A stretch of DNA of 64,000 nt from NCBI GenBank assembly GCA_900542835.1, contig UQPB01000010.1:28225-92224 (forward strand), written 5' to 3'. Shown here piece after piece: positions 15,518 through 24,861 of this stretch. The notes under the pieces were generated by a model. It was given only the letters and a program-made list of their open reading frames with translations. It was not told where the DNA came from and did no database searches. How positions within the stretch are numbered: the first letter of the stretch is position 1; the number at the start of each line of letters is the position of its first letter. Both the position numbers and the translations under genes were made by a program. Source of the DNA: an uncultured Pelosinus sp. Its GTDB lineage: Bacteria; Bacillota; Negativicutes; Sporomusales; Acetonemataceae.

Positions 15518-16926
15518 GTAAAAGAAAGCGCCGTACGGCTGATGCGGTACAGACAAAAGACGGCTTCCGGAATCAGCCGGCACGGTTAGGGTTTGGAACG
15601 CCTAACCTCTTAGAAGCAACTGAATATCCGCTTACCCGGCTAACGCAGAACTGGCAGTTGCTCAACAGCTTGTACCGGCAGCATTGGATCATACGCCGGA
15701 TCGTTGATGTTGTTCCCGGTGACATGCTGCGCAATTGGATTAAAATAACCAGCCAAATGCCGCCTGATGCGCTAAAGCGATTTGATAAACTGGTCAGGAC
15801 GACGCAAATAAAAAAGCGGTTGCTGGAAGGCCTGCGCTGGGGCCGGCTTTACGGTGGCGCCGCCGGCGTCATGCTGCTGGAAGGCCACGGTGATGTGCTG
15901 CACGAGCCGCTGGAGCTTGATGCTGTGATGCCGGGAACTTTCAAAGGGCTGTTGATACTTGACCGCTGGTCAGGCATTCAGCCACTATCTACGGAGCTTG
16001 TCACAGATCTGAATGATCCCGACTTTGGCCTGCCGGAGCGTTACATGATATCCACTGATACACTTAGCCGAGGCGTGGAAGTACATCATAGCCGCCTGGT
16101 GCGGTTCACCGGTCGCGACCTGCCTTATTGGGAAAAACAGCAGGAAATGTACTGGGGCGCGTCAGAGGTCGAGCATGTCTTTGACGAACTTCGGAAACGG
16201 GACAATACGAGTTGGAATATTGCCAGCCTGGTGTTCAATGCAAATTTGCGCGTGCTGAAAATGAAGGACCTGGAGCAAATTTTCACCACACTGGATGAAC
16301 AAGCCGTAAAGGATCTGTACAACGTCCTGCAGGCTCAGAACTGGCTGATGTCCAACACGGGAACCCAGTTACTGGGGGCGTCGGATGATTTCCAGACCTT
16401 CCAGTATGCCTTCAGCGGCCTGGATAAGGTCTATGAAAACTTTATGCTGGATCTGGCCGGAGCGGCTGAAACACCGGTAACAAAGCTGTTCGGCCGCAGC
16501 CCTGCAGGGATGAACGCAACTGGCGAAAGCGACACGCAGAACTATGACGACAGCATTGAAGAAAAACAAGAAAGCCATCTGCGCCCGCCGCTTGACCGCG
16601 TACTACCCGTCATGTTTATGTCTGAATTTGGCGCTTTGCCTGATGACCTCGACTATATCTTTAACAACGTTCGCAAGCCGCGCGCAAAAGAAAGCACCGA
16701 TCTGGCCAGCACCCGCACCACAGCGGTCAAAGAGGTGTACCTTTCCGGAGGCATCAGCCAAAAGACAATGCTAAAGGAATTGCGGCAGATGTCCGAGGAA
16801 ACTGGATTATGGAGCAATATTACTGACGCCGATATTGAAAGGGCCGACGACTCAACCAGCCAGGGGGAACTGCTGCCGGGTTCAGAGGTACTGCAGTTAG
16901 CAGAAAATGCCGATGAAACCAGATAA
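15514..16926 (+). CDS. Portal protein (DUF1073 type)
   Basis: A 470-residue protein. LYRQHWIIRRIVDVVPGDM, RLYGGAAGV, SRLVRFTGRDLPYW and LFGRSPAGMNATGESD are hallmarks of DUF1073-type portals. It forms the dodecameric ring through which DNA enters the head. ATGA overlap with the terminase, then a 20-base overlap with the minor head protein. Full length. Confidence 0.9.
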   Translation: MSKRKRRTADAVQTKDGFRNQPARLGFGTPNLLEATEYPLTRLTQNWQLLNSLYRQHWIIRRIVDVVPGDMLRNWIKITSQMPPDALKRFDKLVRTTQIKKRLLEGLRWGRLYGGAAGVMLLEGHGDVLHEPLELDAVMPGTFKGLLILDRWSGIQPLSTELVTDLNDPDFGLPERYMISTDTLSRGVEVHHSRLVRFTGRDLPYWEKQQEMYWGASEVEHVFDELRKRDNTSWNIASLVFNANLRVLKMKDLEQIFTTLDEQAVKDLYNVLQAQNWLMSNTGTQLLGASDDFQTFQYAFSGLDKVYENFMLDLAGAAETPVTKLFGRSPAGMNATGESDTQNYDDSIEEKQESHLRPPLDRVLPVMFMSEFGALPDDLDYIFNNVRKPRAKESTDLASTRTTAVKEVYLSGGISQKTMLKELRQMSEETGLWSNITDADIERADDSTSQGELLPGSEVLQLAENADETR

Positions 16927-17755
16927 CTGGCAAGCCAAGCGCCATATTGAAAGCGAGTACGATCGGGCTCTGCGGCGCCTGCTCCAGCGGTCCTGGCAGA
17001 TTATCGGCTATGATCCGGAATTGATGAATCCCTGGGACCTGGTTCGCCGTTTGGAACGGCTATCTGGAACTGGGTCCTTTCAGCAGTTTTCAGCTGCCCT
17101 CGCCCGGCGGATGGTCACGCAGACCTTTTACGATACGGCCGCGACTTGGCGTCAGGCGGCGCAGGAAGGATCCCAGGGCAGGCTGATACTACAGGCGATG
17201 CGCAATGAGCTGCAGGGGCCGGTTGGCGCTGAGGTGCAGCAGTTAATTGCGCGGAACGCTGGCATTATCCGCAGCCTGCCGATCAGCCTGGCCGATCAGG
17301 TAACCCAATATATTCACGCAGAAACCCTGAAGGGTAAGCGTCACGACCAGATCGCCCGCGAGCTTCTCAGCCAATTTCCGCGCCTGGCGGCATCAAAGGC
17401 GGCATTAATCGCACGTACAGAATCCAGTAAAGCGCATACTGCGCTTATACAGGTGCGTTCTGGCAGCATAGGCGCCTACTGGTACGAGTGGCGTACTAGT
17501 AAAGACGGCCGTGTGCGTAGCAGTCACGCCCATATGGACGGTGTGCTGATTCGGTTTGATACGCCGCCGGCGCCGGAACAACTGGCCGGGATCCGGTCGG
17601 CGCTTGGCCAGTATAACGCGGGTGAAGCCCCCAACTGCCGCTGCTATCCAAAGCCGGTCATCTTCATCGACTATGTTACCTGGCCGCACCGGGTATATTA
17701 CGGCGGCCGCATCGTCCGGATGAGCAGAGAACAATTTCAGCAAATAGCCGCATAA
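16907..17755 (+). CDS. Minor head protein (Mu F / SPP1 gp7 family)
   Basis: A 282-residue protein. The conserved core is ALIARTESSKAHTAL, then WRTSKDGRVRSSHAHMDG and EAPNCRCYPKP, the signature of the phage head morphogenesis domain. It is thought to be carried inside or at the neck of the capsid. Positioned between portal and protease as in other phages. Confidence 0.9.
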   Translation: MPMKPDNWQAKRHIESEYDRALRRLLQRSWQIIGYDPELMNPWDLVRRLERLSGTGSFQQFSAALARRMVTQTFYDTAATWRQAAQEGSQGRLILQAMRNELQGPVGAEVQQLIARNAGIIRSLPISLADQVTQYIHAETLKGKRHDQIARELLSQFPRLAASKAALIARTESSKAHTALIQVRSGSIGAYWYEWRTSKDGRVRSSHAHMDGVLIRFDTPPAPEQLAGIRSALGQYNAGEAPNCRCYPKPVIFIDYVTWPHRVYYGGRIVRMSREQFQQIAA

Positions 17756-17790
17756 CCGCGGCTATTTTTATGCCTGAAAGGAGGTGAATC

Positions 17791-18975
17791 ATGCGAGCGT
17801 TTTACGGGACTCGATTCAGTCCCAATATGACAAAAACGCCAGAGGGATACTTGATTTGTCACAATGTCCCCATTGCCCGAACCGGCTGGCAGGATTACCT
17901 GCCGCAGGAGATCGGCCTCTCCGGCGGCGACAGCTTTGTATCCGTGTACCGGCCGGATGAAGAAGTCTTCTCGCCAGCTACGATTGCCAGCTTTGAAGGA
18001 AAACCGGTAACCGATGACCACCCGACGCAGGAAGTGCGTCCGGATAATATTGCGGCGTACGGCAAAGGGCATGCGCAAAATGTCCGCCGCGGCACCGGCA
18101 ACGCAGCTGACACGCTGCTGGCCGATCTGGTCATCACTGATCCTGTACTAATTGCTGAAATCGATGCCGGTAAACGGGAAGTGTCCTGCGGGTATGACTG
18201 TGACTATGTGGATACCGGCACCCGGTACGAACAACAGACGATCCGCGGCAATCATGTCGCTATCGTCAAAAAAGGTCGAGCCGGTGGCCGTATTGCCATC
18301 AAAGATGCAAAACCAAATGCGCAAGGAGGAAAAACGATGCCGAAATTAGACAAAAACACACTCCTCGGAAGAATCCTGAAGGTATTTTCCCAGGATGCCG
18401 AGCCGGAGGAAGTGGCGGCTGCCCATGCGATGCTGGGTAGTAAACAAATGACTGCCGACGAAGAAATGCACAGCGAAGAAAAGGAGGAAACCTTTAACGC
18501 GCAGCTCCTGGCTGCTATTAAGGCTCTGCAGGCTGATGTGGCTGAACTGAAAGCCGGCAAGGCTGAGCCGGAAGCCACGGACGCACTCTCGGAACTGGAA
18601 GAAGAAATGACCAATGGTAAAGTGGATGAGCCTACAGAAGATGAGGACCAGGAAAAAAGCGTTACGGTCCCTGCAGAGGAAATGAAAAACGAAGATGGCT
18701 CCAAGGTAATGGACAAGACGGCCGTTCTGGCTGCCATTAAAGCCGTTAAACCGATTATCGCCGGTCTGCCGGCCGCAGATCGCAAAAAGGCTAGCGATGC
18801 CCTGAGCAAGGAACTGCGGGCGGCACTGGAAAAACCGGCGCCGGATAAAACCAAAGACGCCTATGCTCAAATTCTGCAACGGAAACAAGCCGCGGATGCT
18901 AAGGCGGGCGATCCGGCCGCCTTTGGTAAAAACTGCGCCCAGCGCAATCCGCACCTAAAGAAGGAGGGTAAATAA
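17791..18975 (+). CDS. DUF2213 prohead protease-scaffold polyprotein
   Basis: A 394-residue protein starting at ATG 17791 after AAAGGAGGTG. The first 175 residues are DUF2213 (EVFSPATIASFEGKPVTDDH, then EVSCGYDCDY and GNHVAIV), a serine-type head maturation protease. The rest is Lys/Glu/Ala-rich and helical, as in scaffold proteins. An in-frame ATG at 18337 with a perfect ribosome site may produce the scaffold alone. The capsid genes follow. Confidence 0.85.
   Translation: MRAFYGTRFSPNMTKTPEGYLICHNVPIARTGWQDYLPQEIGLSGGDSFVSVYRPDEEVFSPATIASFEGKPVTDDHPTQEVRPDNIAAYGKGHAQNVRRGTGNAADTLLADLVITDPVLIAEIDAGKREVSCGYDCDYVDTGTRYEQQTIRGNHVAIVKKGRAGGRIAIKDAKPNAQGGKTMPKLDKNTLLGRILKVFSQDAEPEEVAAAHAMLGSKQMTADEEMHSEEKEETFNAQLLAAIKALQADVAELKAGKAEPEATDALSELEEEMTNGKVDEPTEDEDQEKSVTVPAEEMKNEDGSKVMDKTAVLAAIKAVKPIIAGLPAADRKKASDALSKELRAALEKPAPDKTKDAYAQILQRKQAADAKAGDPAAFGKNCAQRNPHLKKEGK
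18337..18975 (+). CDS. Nested scaffold protein, in-frame internal start
   Basis: ATG 18337 is in frame with the DUF2213 gene and is preceded by AAGGAGGA with six bases between. Translation gives 212 residues, starting at the exact boundary between the protease domain and the helical, charged region. The arrangement matches the lambda C/Nu3 pair, where a scaffold is made from an internal start. It is supported by sequence only. Confidence 0.6.
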   Translation: MPKLDKNTLLGRILKVFSQDAEPEEVAAAHAMLGSKQMTADEEMHSEEKEETFNAQLLAAIKALQADVAELKAGKAEPEATDALSELEEEMTNGKVDEPTEDEDQEKSVTVPAEEMKNEDGSKVMDKTAVLAAIKAVKPIIAGLPAADRKKASDALSKELRAALEKPAPDKTKDAYAQILQRKQAADAKAGDPAAFGKNCAQRNPHLKKEGK

Positions 18976-19487
18976 TGCCTGGAAAAGCAATTGGAATTAG
19001 TTTTAACCACGGGTACCCTGGTACGGTCGCGCGGCTGGGAGATGAGATTAGCCGTACCCGGCCACTGAAAGCTGGCAGCGCTGATATCTATTTCGGCGAT
19101 CCGGTCATCATTAATACTGACGGAACTGTGCAGAAGTTTGGCGCAGCAAATACTGCCGCACAGTTTGCTGGCGTCGCCATGCGAAAGACAAAAGGCGCTA
19201 CGCAGTATCTGTCACAAAACCGCGCCTTCTACACTGGCCAGGAGCCGGTTGACACTTTAGAGCGGGGCGGCGTAAGCGTTAATGTGTATGCAGGAACGCC
19301 GACCATTGGCGGCCCTGTCTATATCCGTATTGCTGCCAATGCCAGCGTCCCCGCTGGCGTAGTCGGCGGGTTCGAAGCTGAGGCGGACGGAACCAACACA
19401 GTTCAGCTTACAAATGCCAAGTGGGCCACGCTGCAAGACGTAAATGGTGTAGCGGAACTGACAATTCTGACCCGGCAGGGCGTATAA
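18975..19487 (+). CDS. Structural cement (decoration) protein
   Basis: A 170-residue protein starting at ATG 18975 (TAATG overlap). IYFGDPVIINTDGTVQKF, then FAGVAMRKTKGA and GGPVYIRI match the Gp24-type cement protein that stabilises expanded capsids. It lies just before the major capsid gene. Confidence 0.8.
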   Translation: MPGKAIGISFNHGYPGTVARLGDEISRTRPLKAGSADIYFGDPVIINTDGTVQKFGAANTAAQFAGVAMRKTKGATQYLSQNRAFYTGQEPVDTLERGGVSVNVYAGTPTIGGPVYIRIAANASVPAGVVGGFEAEADGTNTVQLTNAKWATLQDVNGVAELTILTRQGV

Positions 19488-19499
19488 GGAGGAACAACG

Positions 19500-20516
19500 A
19501 TGAAAAAAACATACACGCTTGACGGCGCTGCCGGCATTCCCCGCGGTTTTGCCGCCCGACCGATGACTATGGACGCTGCCGCTATTGCTGGCGGCAATGC
19601 TTTTCTATCGAGCGAATTAGAGAAACTGGACCCCACGCTGCGCGAACCACTGTCTTCCACCACATACCCGCGGGATATTCCCATCGAAAGCGGTGGCGGC
19701 TGGGTAGAAACCACGTCTGTGGTTAACGTCGATTACGCTGTTTCCGGCGGCCAGGCCGACGCGGTTGGCGGCGTACAAAACAATGTGCGGCTGATCCAGG
19801 CAAATCTGGATAAAGACCTGTTCAAGGTATTCCCTTATGAAGTGGCCATGAAGATTAAATTCGTTGACATGGAACGTGGCCAGGTCACTGGGCGGAGTCT
19901 TGAACAAATCTATGACAAGGGAATCCGCCTTGACTGGGACAAATACCTGGATATCAATACCTACCAGGGACAGGCGGCTTACGGCACTCCTGGCTTGCTA
20001 AACAACCCGAATGTAACTGCGGGTTCGGTTGCCCAGAACGCTGATGGTACTTCAACACTCTGGAAGCAGAAGACACCGGATGAAATTCTGAACGATGTTA
20101 ATGCCGTGATTGTGGCGGCCTGGGCGGCTGCGCAGTATGACCAGTCGGCCGTTCCCAATCACATCTTGATTGACCCGGCCAACTATGCCTACATTGCTGC
20201 CACTAAGGTCTCCCAGGCCGCAGATAAAACCATCCTGACATTTTTGCTGGAAAACAACATCGCCAAGCAAAAAGGCGTCAACCTGTTCATCGGCGAATGC
20301 CGCTTCTGCATCGGAACCGGTACCGGCGGCACTAACCGGATGGCTGCCTACGTTAATGACAGCCGCTTTATCAACATGCCGGTGCCGGTTCCTCTGTCGC
20401 GGGTGATGACACAGCCGAATGTATCAACCGCCAGCTATGACAGCCTCTATGTGGGCAACGTCGGGCAGGTCCAGGTGATGTATTATCAGCCGATCCGTTA
20501 TGCGGATGGCATTTAA
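19500..20516 (+). CDS. Major capsid protein (DUF2184 type)
   Basis: A 338-residue HK97-fold shell protein starting at ATG 19500 after AAGGAGG. TTYPRDIPIESGGGWVET, GRSLEQIYDKG and GTGGTNRMAAYVND are typical of DUF2184 capsids. Its position after protease, scaffold and cement genes agrees. Confidence 0.88.
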   Translation: MKKTYTLDGAAGIPRGFAARPMTMDAAAIAGGNAFLSSELEKLDPTLREPLSSTTYPRDIPIESGGGWVETTSVVNVDYAVSGGQADAVGGVQNNVRLIQANLDKDLFKVFPYEVAMKIKFVDMERGQVTGRSLEQIYDKGIRLDWDKYLDINTYQGQAAYGTPGLLNNPNVTAGSVAQNADGTSTLWKQKTPDEILNDVNAVIVAAWAAAQYDQSAVPNHILIDPANYAYIAATKVSQAADKTILTFLLENNIAKQKGVNLFIGECRFCIGTGTGGTNRMAAYVNDSRFINMPVPVPLSRVMTQPNVSTASYDSLYVGNVGQVQVMYYQPIRYADGI

Positions 20517-20526
20517 GGAGGACTGT

Positions 20527-20784
20527 ATGCGGATATTTACTAAAAAATCATTTGAGTTCAAAAACGTCGCGGCCGGGGAAAAAGTGAGAACCCGGCCGCT
20601 TGAATTTGCCGACGTACCTGACTGGGCGCGAGAGGACCCGGTATTTGCCTGGGGCGTTAAAGACGGGGATATTACTATCGCGGAAACGGCGCAGGATGAG
20701 GCAGCTATTGAGAAAGCTGCTGACGAACCGGAAACGGCGCAGGACGAGGCTCGCGGTAAAAAGACTAGCCGCGCCGCCAAATAG
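20527..20784 (+). CDS. Small head-tail region protein
   Basis: Eighty-five residues starting at ATG 20527 after AAGGAGGAC. The N-terminal part (KKSFEFKNVAAGEKVRTRP, then ADVPDWAREDP) is a recurring phage pattern of unknown role. The tail holds two copies of ETAQDEA and a Lys/Arg end, suggesting a disordered extension. Confidence 0.6.
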   Translation: MRIFTKKSFEFKNVAAGEKVRTRPLEFADVPDWAREDPVFAWGVKDGDITIAETAQDEAAIEKAADEPETAQDEARGKKTSRAAK

Positions 20785-20786
20785 CC

Positions 20787-21308
20787 ATGATTCCCTATGA
20801 CAGCGGCAGTGCCAGAATCATCGCTGCCGCTTCCAATTTGCGCAGTGGCGACAATCCGCCGTACACAATCGAGGATTTTTACGCTCTCTATCCTGCTTAT
20901 GCTCCCCGCGAAACACCGTCCCCAGATCCGGAGATGCCGCCGGAGACTGCTTACCTGGTGGATCCCGGCATTGTGGGTATGTACATCAGCCTGGCTGCTG
21001 CCGTAGTCAAAGAGTCACGGTGGCGGCGACATTGGAAACTGGCCATAGGGCTATTTGTGGCCCATTTTCTGACGCTGTACCTGCAGAGCCTGACCGACAC
21101 CGGCAGTACGGCCGCTCAGGTGGTCGCTGCCGGTCAGACGCGAGGTTTAGTAGCGAGTAAAGCGGTTGGGGATGTTTCCGTGAGCTATGACTTCTCTACT
21201 GTTGCTCAAGGCCTAGATGGCTGGGCTGCATGGAATCTGACGACATTTGGCCAGCAGTATGCAACACTGGCCCGCATGATCGGTAAAGGCGGCATGTATG
21301 TATGGTGA
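20787..21308 (+). CDS. Head-tail connector (DUF4054)
   Basis: A 173-residue protein. IEDFYALYPAY near the N-terminus, a long helix (KLAIGLFVAHFLTLYLQ) and the ending ASKAVGDVSVSYD are typical of DUF4054 adaptors, which bridge portal and tail. Overlaps the next gene by seven bases. Confidence 0.8.
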   Translation: MIPYDSGSARIIAAASNLRSGDNPPYTIEDFYALYPAYAPRETPSPDPEMPPETAYLVDPGIVGMYISLAAAVVKESRWRRHWKLAIGLFVAHFLTLYLQSLTDTGSTAAQVVAAGQTRGLVASKAVGDVSVSYDFSTVAQGLDGWAAWNLTTFGQQYATLARMIGKGGMYVW

Positions 21309-21880
21309 AAGGAACCGTCAGCGTTAAGAGCGGAGGCGGTGCCGGCATCCTGGGGAAGATCATGGCAGCTGTTGATAAGCTGGAAGTCTATGTCGGCATT
21401 CCGGAGGAAGCGGCCAGCCGCGGCAATGAGGAGATTAACAATGCCGAGCTGTCCTATATCCACACCCACGGTATCCGGGACAGCCAGATGCGAAAAGACA
21501 TGCAGCCGGCAATGGACGACGGTAAGCCCTATTCCGAGGCCTATGAATTATATGTGCAGTCTCACGGTTCCCCATTATGGCAATCGCCGCCGCGGCCAAT
21601 CGTCGAGCCGGCAATTGAGAAACGGAAAGACGAGATTGCGGCGGAATTAAAGGTTGCTGTGCAAGCAGGGATGAATGGCGATGTTCAAGGGGCGCAAAGG
21701 CAATTGCACGCGGTTGGGCAATATGCAGCTGGCGAGGTTAAGGAGTTTTTCACTGATCCGGATAACGGCTGGCCAGAAAACAGTCCGGCGACGATAAAAG
21801 CCAAAGGCAGCGACCGGCCGCTGATGGATACCGGTAGTCTGCGTGCCGCCATCACCTATGTGGTCAAGGAGCGTGAGTAA
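21302..21880 (+). CDS. Phage neck/tail completion protein
   Basis: A 192-residue protein with the frequent late-phage C-terminal pattern LMDTGSLRAAITYVV, and an internal NNAELSYIHTHG stretch. It is probably a neck or virion-morphogenesis protein, analogous to HK97 gp10-type proteins. Exact role inferred from its place between connector and terminator protein. Confidence 0.65.
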   Translation: MVKGTVSVKSGGGAGILGKIMAAVDKLEVYVGIPEEAASRGNEEINNAELSYIHTHGIRDSQMRKDMQPAMDDGKPYSEAYELYVQSHGSPLWQSPPRPIVEPAIEKRKDEIAAELKVAVQAGMNGDVQGAQRQLHAVGQYAAGEVKEFFTDPDNGWPENSPATIKAKGSDRPLMDTGSLRAAITYVVKERE

Positions 21881-22231
21881 ATGATCAACGTTGCGGAATT
21901 GATCCACGATCCGGACTTTTGTCAGCCGTTCACGCTTTACCGCAAATCTTCCGTATGGGTTGGCGGCCGCGCCAAAACGCAGGAACAAGCAGTGTCGCGC
22001 CGGGGCGTCATCACTGCCGCAACCACTAAAGACCTGCTGCAGGTCCCGGAGGGCGACCGGGTCAAGGGGATTATCGCCGTCTATGACACTGAGGAGCTGC
22101 GGCTATCAAACGAAACCGGCACTGCCGATGAACTATCCTGGCGAGGCGAGCGCTACCGTCTGTTTCAGTTATGGCCCTATGCCGACTATGGTTTCTATAA
22201 AGCGCTGGCCGAGCGAATTGCAGGTGATTGA
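21881..22231 (+). CDS. Neck/tail adaptor protein
   Basis: A 116-residue protein with SNETGTADELSWRGERYRLFQ, a small beta-barrel pattern often seen in the closing neck components of contractile-tailed phages. No precise family is claimed. It overlaps the next gene, so a coupled connector operon is clear. Confidence 0.6.
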   Translation: MINVAELIHDPDFCQPFTLYRKSSVWVGGRAKTQEQAVSRRGVITAATTKDLLQVPEGDRVKGIIAVYDTEELRLSNETGTADELSWRGERYRLFQLWPYADYGFYKALAERIAGD

Positions 22232-22793
22232 CTTGTTTGAGACAACCCAGGCAGAGGATTTTTTCTGGCAGCTTACCATGCAACTATTGGGTTATGACCC
22301 TGCCGCCTTCAACGATCCCGACAACCCGCCGGCGTGCATGCCGGTGCGTGTATCCTGGCCGACAACCGGCGCGCCGGCATGGAAAATCACGGAGAACGTT
22401 GTTTTCATCCGCTTGATTCTCCATGAAGACGATGATTATGCCCGGCAGATCGACAGCATTTATAAGCCGGAACCCGGTACGGTCATCAAGCAATCAGCCA
22501 GAACCCGCGTCTGGGATGTGCAATTTGTTGCTTACGGACCGGACGCGCAAACGGCGGTAACTCAAATCAAGGACGGCGTTTTCCGGCAGGACATTAAACG
22601 ACTGCTGTCGGCGAACTCCGTCTTTTTAATTCCCAACCTGCCACCCTGCCGCCGGGTTCCGGAACTGTTCGCCGGCCAGTGGTGGAACCGCTGGGACGGC
22701 CGCCTGTATTTTAATGAGCTGCACCGGTTGCCTGATGAAGATGTCGGCCGCATTGAATCGGTAAGCATTAAAACCCATACAGATAGGAGGTAA
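22224..22793 (+). CDS. Phage tail terminator (neck terminator)
   Basis: About 189 residues; GTG 22224 and TTG 22233 are possible starts, both with the weak AGGTGA nearby. WDVQFVAYGPDAQTAVTQIKDG and FAGQWWNRWDGRLYFNEL match the LIC_12616-type neck terminator family, which caps the tail tube at the head-proximal end. It directly precedes the sheath gene. Confidence 0.75.
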   Translation: MIDLFETTQAEDFFWQLTMQLLGYDPAAFNDPDNPPACMPVRVSWPTTGAPAWKITENVVFIRLILHEDDDYARQIDSIYKPEPGTVIKQSARTRVWDVQFVAYGPDAQTAVTQIKDGVFRQDIKRLLSANSVFLIPNLPPCRRVPELFAGQWWNRWDGRLYFNELHRLPDEDVGRIESVSIKTHTDRR

Positions 22794-22797
22794 CACA

Positions 22798-23961
22798 ATG
22801 GCTTTAAAAACCTTACCGCTGGAACCAGTGGTAAATATTATTGTCAATCTGGCTGCCCGGTCGGCCGTGCGCAAAGCTTTTGACCTGGCGCTGCTAATCG
22901 GCGAAACAACAGTCATTACGCCGACAGAGCGCGTCAAAGTCTATTCGGGCATCAGCGAGATGCTGGAAGATGGCTTTACCCTTAACGATCGCTTGTATAA
23001 AGCGGCAGCTTTAATCTTTGGCCAGGCTAAAAAGCCACAGCGGGTGGCGATCGGTTGCATCGGCACCGTTACGGAAGACATTGAAGGCGAACCTGTTACC
23101 CGGTCGGAGACACCGGTCGAAACCGTGCGGGCCTGCCGGGAAGCGAATGGCGAGTGGTATGTTGGTGTCTACTGTGCTGATGCCACTAAGGACGAGCATC
23201 TGGCTATCGCCGAGTATATTGAGGCGATCAAGCCCAATACTCTGTATGTTTATACCACCAGCGATGTTTCGGTAACGACTAACGCCGACGGCAATATTTT
23301 TGCGGCAATGAAAGCAAAGAACTACCGCCGCAGCTTTGGTCAGTATTCAAGCAAACATCCCGACGCCATCTGCGCTATTGCCGGCTGGGCCATGGGCGCG
23401 ATGACCGGCACTGCCGGCAGCGCCTATACCCTGGCTTATAAAACTGAGGTTGGTGTGGAAACCGAAAATTCGTCTAGCGTGTTTCCCTCCGGCGCGGTGG
23501 AGGCGATCAAAGATAACAATGGCAATGTCTATATCAACCGCGGCAGCTACTACGACATCTTTGAAGAAGGCACCATGGCCGACGGCACCTGGTTTGATGA
23601 AATGATTTTCCTGGACAAATACCAGAACGACATGCAGCTGGCGCTGATGGATGTGTTGGTGCAGAATAATAAGGTTTCACAAACCGAGCCCGGTGTTACG
23701 CAGCTGATCGATGCGGTTAAAACCGTCTGCGTGGATATGAATCGCGTTGGCTTTATTGAGTCCGGTGTTTGGAAGGCGGCGGACCTTTTGAACCTCAAAA
23801 AAGGCGATACCCTGCCGAGCGGCTATTTTATTCAATCGGAGCCGGTTGACGACCAATCCCAAGCTGACCGGGATGCCCGTAAGTCGCCGCCGCTCTATGT
23901 GTCACTGAAGCTTGCCGGCGCGATCCACCACGTCACTGTTCAGGTTGACGTCAACCGATAA
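22798..23961 (+). CDS. Tail sheath protein (DUF3383)
   Basis: A 387-residue protein after ATAGGAGG. LLIGETTVITPTERVKVYSG, YVGVYCADATKDEHL, AGWAMGAMTGT and RGSYYDIFEEGTMADGTWFDE fit DUF3383, the contractile sheath of this phage type. Its presence shows the virion is a myovirus. Confidence 0.85.
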   Translation: MALKTLPLEPVVNIIVNLAARSAVRKAFDLALLIGETTVITPTERVKVYSGISEMLEDGFTLNDRLYKAAALIFGQAKKPQRVAIGCIGTVTEDIEGEPVTRSETPVETVRACREANGEWYVGVYCADATKDEHLAIAEYIEAIKPNTLYVYTTSDVSVTTNADGNIFAAMKAKNYRRSFGQYSSKHPDAICAIAGWAMGAMTGTAGSAYTLAYKTEVGVETENSSSVFPSGAVEAIKDNNGNVYINRGSYYDIFEEGTMADGTWFDEMIFLDKYQNDMQLALMDVLVQNNKVSQTEPGVTQLIDAVKTVCVDMNRVGFIESGVWKAADLLNLKKGDTLPSGYFIQSEPVDDQSQADRDARKSPPLYVSLKLAGAIHHVTVQVDVNR

Positions 23962-23979
23962 GAAAGGAGGCCGAACGGC

Positions 23980-24417
23980 ATGAAACACAGTACCTACAGC
24001 TTTACCGACCTTACTGCCACGATTTCGCATCCGTCCTATGGCGCTTACAGCATTCAGGGCGAGGGGATCGGCGACCTGACCGTGTCCAAACTGACCGATC
24101 GCTCCGTGCAGAATATTGCCGCCGACGGCAGTGTGATGACCTCCAAAATCGCCGGCAACAACGGTACGGTAACCATTAACGCACAGCAGACCTCTTCCCT
24201 GCACAACTTTCTGCAGGGCATGTTTAACTACCTGTGGAGCGCCAATACGGATGAATGGGACCAGATCAGCCTGACGGTGCGCGCGCCGAAGATGCAGAAA
24301 ACCTACTACTGCACCGGCGGCGCTTTTGTCAAAGAGCCGGATGAGCCGTTCCAGGCGCAGGGGCAGCTTGTGCCCTGGCCGATCCTCTTTGCCGATATCC
24401 AGCGACTGCCGATTTAA
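23980..24417 (+). CDS. Tail tube protein (DUF3277)
   Basis: A 145-residue protein. TYSFTDLTATISHPSYGAY and GEGIGDLTVS are the DUF3277 start; the rest is beta-rich and ends in PWPILFADIQRLP. It polymerises into the inner tube within the sheath. It follows the sheath by 18 bases with AAAGGAGG. Confidence 0.85.
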   Translation: MKHSTYSFTDLTATISHPSYGAYSIQGEGIGDLTVSKLTDRSVQNIAADGSVMTSKIAGNNGTVTINAQQTSSLHNFLQGMFNYLWSANTDEWDQISLTVRAPKMQKTYYCTGGAFVKEPDEPFQAQGQLVPWPILFADIQRLPI

Positions 24418-24429
24418 GGAGGAAGCACT

Positions 24430-24861
24430 ATGCAAAAACGGGAAACGGAAAAAATCATTACTCTTGGCGAACGGAAATTCAAAATTGAAAAATTTGACGC
24501 CTTGACTGGCAGCTATATCGCCTTTATCCTGGCGGAGAAATTTCTGCCGGCCGCGGTGGAACGGGAAGCAGGCCTTACCGCCATGCCCCGGGGGCGCACG
24601 TCTCTCTCCCGCCAGGAATTTACCGAACTGCAGAAAGACTGCCTGTCGGTTGTCAGCGAAATGCTGCCGGCCGGCGCCCGCCCGGTTATTGCTGAGAATG
24701 GCGGCTGGGGTGTCAATGATATTGCAAAGGATACGCGCCTGGTCCTGCTTTTGACCATCCACGCGCTGGCATTTAACATTGCCGGTTTTTTCGGCGGCGC
24801 GGGCCTGCAGGAATTGAAAGCGGCCCTTGCGGATACCATCTCTGCGAATACGCCAACCTGA
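24430..24861 (+). CDS. Tail assembly chaperone, short form
   Basis: A 143-residue protein between tail tube and tape measure, the invariant place of the tail assembly chaperone. The mature pattern (TEKIITLGERKFKIEKFDALTG-like start, helical end) fits. A slippery heptamer lies near its 3' end and allows a longer product. Confidence 0.75.
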   Translation: MQKRETEKIITLGERKFKIEKFDALTGSYIAFILAEKFLPAAVEREAGLTAMPRGRTSLSRQEFTELQKDCLSVVSEMLPAGARPVIAENGGWGVNDIAKDTRLVLLLTIHALAFNIAGFFGGAGLQELKAALADTISANTPT

